From: Corynebacterium macginleyi
GTDB lineage: Bacteria > Actinomycetota > Actinomycetes > Mycobacteriales > Mycobacteriaceae
Length of the DNA: 64,000 bases
Direction of reading: 5' to 3'
NCBI RefSeq assembly: GCF_003688935.1
Contig: NZ_REGE01000001.1
Span: forward strand, 62,001 to 126,000
Part shown: piece by piece, positions 62,783 through 64,000 of the stretch
Numbering within the stretch: position 1 is the stretch's first letter
Layout: the number at the start of each line of letters is the position of its first letter
The notes under the pieces: model-generated
Database searches by the model: none
Seen by the model: only the letters and a program-made list of their open reading frames with translations
What the model was told of the DNA's origin: nothing
Made by a program: the position numbers and the translations under genes

Positions 62783-64000
62783 TTAGCGCCCACGGAAGCC
62801 GCTTTCATCGCCATGGCTCATGTCCTCCAGCATCGCGTTATAGCGAGCCAGCTCAGCATCATCGTCCGCCTCCGCCTGCACATCGTGGCGCCTTGCAGTT
62901 GCGCGGTCATCGCGCAGCCAATCCAAGAAAAGCTTGCCAAAGACAATGACCAAGGGAAATTGGCCAAAGCCCCATGCTATACCCCCGCCCACACGCTGAT
63001 CCTGTAGCAAGTCATGTTCCCAGGGCAGCTCGAGATACTGATAAAAGTCCAAGCCAAGCACCGTCTGCAGCTGCATCAGGTACACGCCAGCGAAGAGGTG
63101 GAAGGGCATCGAAAAGAAGAGCATGCCCAGCCGAAAGGGCGTGGAATGGCGCTGGGGTAAGGGATCTGGGCCGATAACTTCCCAGAAATAAAAGTAGCCG
63201 GAAATGAGGAACACGTAGTTCATGATGAGATGGCCGGCGTGCTCCGAAATGGCGAATTCGTACAGGCTCGGGAAAAGGTAGAGCACGTAGAGAAAAAAGA
63301 GGTACTGCACCAAGTTCACAAAGGGATTGGTGAAGACCCGCACACACTTAGATTGGGTCAGTGCCAGGGCATAATCGTGGGGACTGGGCTGACCTTTGGG
63401 GCCTGGCTCGAAGGCCTCCATGACCAAGGTGACGGGAGCTCCGAGTACCAAGAGCAGCGGAATGGTCATGGACAAAATCATGTGCACCAGCATGTGGATC
63501 GAATACATGGCTGGCATGTACAGGCCGAGCCCGGTAGACATGACGAGGGTAAGGCCCAGTGAGCCGACCATAAACCACACGGTGCGCCCCTTATCCCAGC
63601 TCAACCCACGCTTGTGCACGCGGTAAACACAATAGCCATATGCTGCGGCCAAGAGCAGGCCGATCGTGCCAAACATGATGTCAAAGCGGAACATCGTCCA
63701 GATATTGAATACCGTGGGCGATTCATGCAGGTTATAGCCCATGAGGATCTGCATGGAACTCAAATTCGGGTCACGCGGTGGGGGCGGCACGGTGCGCCCC
63801 AGGGTAATGGCAACGCCGATCGTGCCCGCCATGACCGCGAGCTCCACGATGGCGATGCGGATGAACAGGCGTGGGTTTTTCTTCAACTGCGGGATGGTGA
63901 GTTCGCGGTGGATAAGACCCATTATGCCCAGCAGGATGGTGAGCACGAATTTAGTAATCAAGATGATGCCATAGGGCGATTGCGGCAGTTCCGAAATATC
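62783..64000 (-). CDS. CtaG/CopD-type membrane protein, 5' end outside the window
   Basis: The frame is open to the right edge (406 codons) and continues beyond it; an apparent start at 63961 is internal. The visible part joins a CopD-like segment (LPQSPYGIILITKFVLTILL) to the caa3-type CtaG domain with about eight hydrophobic segments (PAMYSIHMLVHMILSMTIP). It ends in an acidic soluble tail. Actinobacteria often fuse CopD (copper) with CtaG (cytochrome oxidase assembly). It probably aids copper delivery to cytochrome c oxidase at the membrane. The N-terminal half is missing only because of the edge. Confidence 0.85.
   Translation of the reverse strand, partial: DISELPQSPYGIILITKFVLTILLGIMGLIHRELTIPQLKKNPRLFIRIAIVELAVMAGTIGVAITLGRTVPPPPRDPNLSSMQILMGYNLHESPTVFNIWTMFRFDIMFGTIGLLLAAAYGYCVYRVHKRGLSWDKGRTVWFMVGSLGLTLVMSTGLGLYMPAMYSIHMLVHMILSMTIPLLLVLGAPVTLVMEAFEPGPKGQPSPHDYALALTQSKCVRVFTNPFVNLVQYLFFLYVLYLFPSLYEFAISEHAGHLIMNYVFLISGYFYFWEVIGPDPLPQRHSTPFRLGMLFFSMPFHLFAGVYLMQLQTVLGLDFYQYLELPWEHDLLQDQRVGGGIAWGFGQFPLVIVFGKLFLDWLRDDRATARRHDVQAEADDDAELARYNAMLEDMSHGDESGFRGR

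Overview
The window is 64 kb of a high-GC Gram-positive chromosome and almost certainly comes from a Corynebacterium. The evidence is synteny with corynebacteria and mycobacteria: nadD-rsfS-gpgP-degV-comEA-comEC-holA; proA-proB-obg-rpmA-rplU-rne; ndk-DUF4233-folC-valS-mdh; clpX, clpP2-clpP1-tig; rpiB - mycothiol-type oxidoreductase - pepN; and thioesterase-ettA-ssb. Further signs are a mycothiol-linked DsbA-like protein, an RNase E with an IF2-N-like N-terminus, a cutinase-like secreted hydrolase, and regulatory motifs of corynebacterial type (McbR, ClgR and MntR-like). The species cannot be fixed from this sequence alone.

Layout. 1-7.8 kb: minus-strand housekeeping block from proA down to holA, with NAD synthesis, ribosome silencing, methylglucose lipopolysaccharide phosphatase and competence-type ComEA/ComEC. 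8.0-12.2 kb: Mn/Zn ABC importer (mntABCD-like), convergent with an MntR-type DtxR-family repressor; an almost identical 16-nt palindrome lies before both units. 12.3-21 kb: a 2-hydroxyacid dehydrogenase, proB, obg, rpmA, rplU and a very large rne. 21-23.8 kb: accessory insertion between rne and ndk, holding a membrane protein with a possible winged-helix tail, a 305-bp MITE with 37-bp inverted repeats and a CGA target duplication, and an MFS exporter. 23.8-33 kb: ndk, folC, valS, mdh, a TetR regulator and clpX. 33-34.75 kb: gene-poor accessory segment with orphan ORFs, a decayed membrane-protein gene and palindromes. 34.75-39.4 kb: a POT peptide transporter, clpP2-clpP1 and tig. 39.4-46 kb: tRNA-Pro, a Gly-rich membrane protein, tRNA-Gly, an aldo/keto reductase, rpiB, a DsbA-like oxidoreductase and pepN. 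46-56.4 kb: SDR, then an uncharacterised import cluster (dipeptide-type ABC transporter, CMD/AhpD-like fusion protein, divergent FAD/NAD(P)-binding protein), then metB. 56.5-64 kb: mscS, ald, a hypothetical protein, thioesterase, ettA, a second ssb, and a CtaG/CopD membrane protein cut by the window edge.

The most interesting system is the 46.8-55.2 kb cluster. The shared promoter region between the substrate-binding protein and the FAD/NAD(P)-binding protein holds a perfect TAGAC-N6-GTCTA palindrome. This is the consensus of McbR, the corynebacterial methionine/cysteine repressor, and the cluster lies next to metB, which has a degenerate copy. I infer an organosulfur import and oxidation system under sulfur control. 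Other points of interest are the two-site MntR-like circuit, paired DnaA boxes before comEA and before ssb, several leaderless-looking promoters, and TAGTG stop/start junctions in operons.
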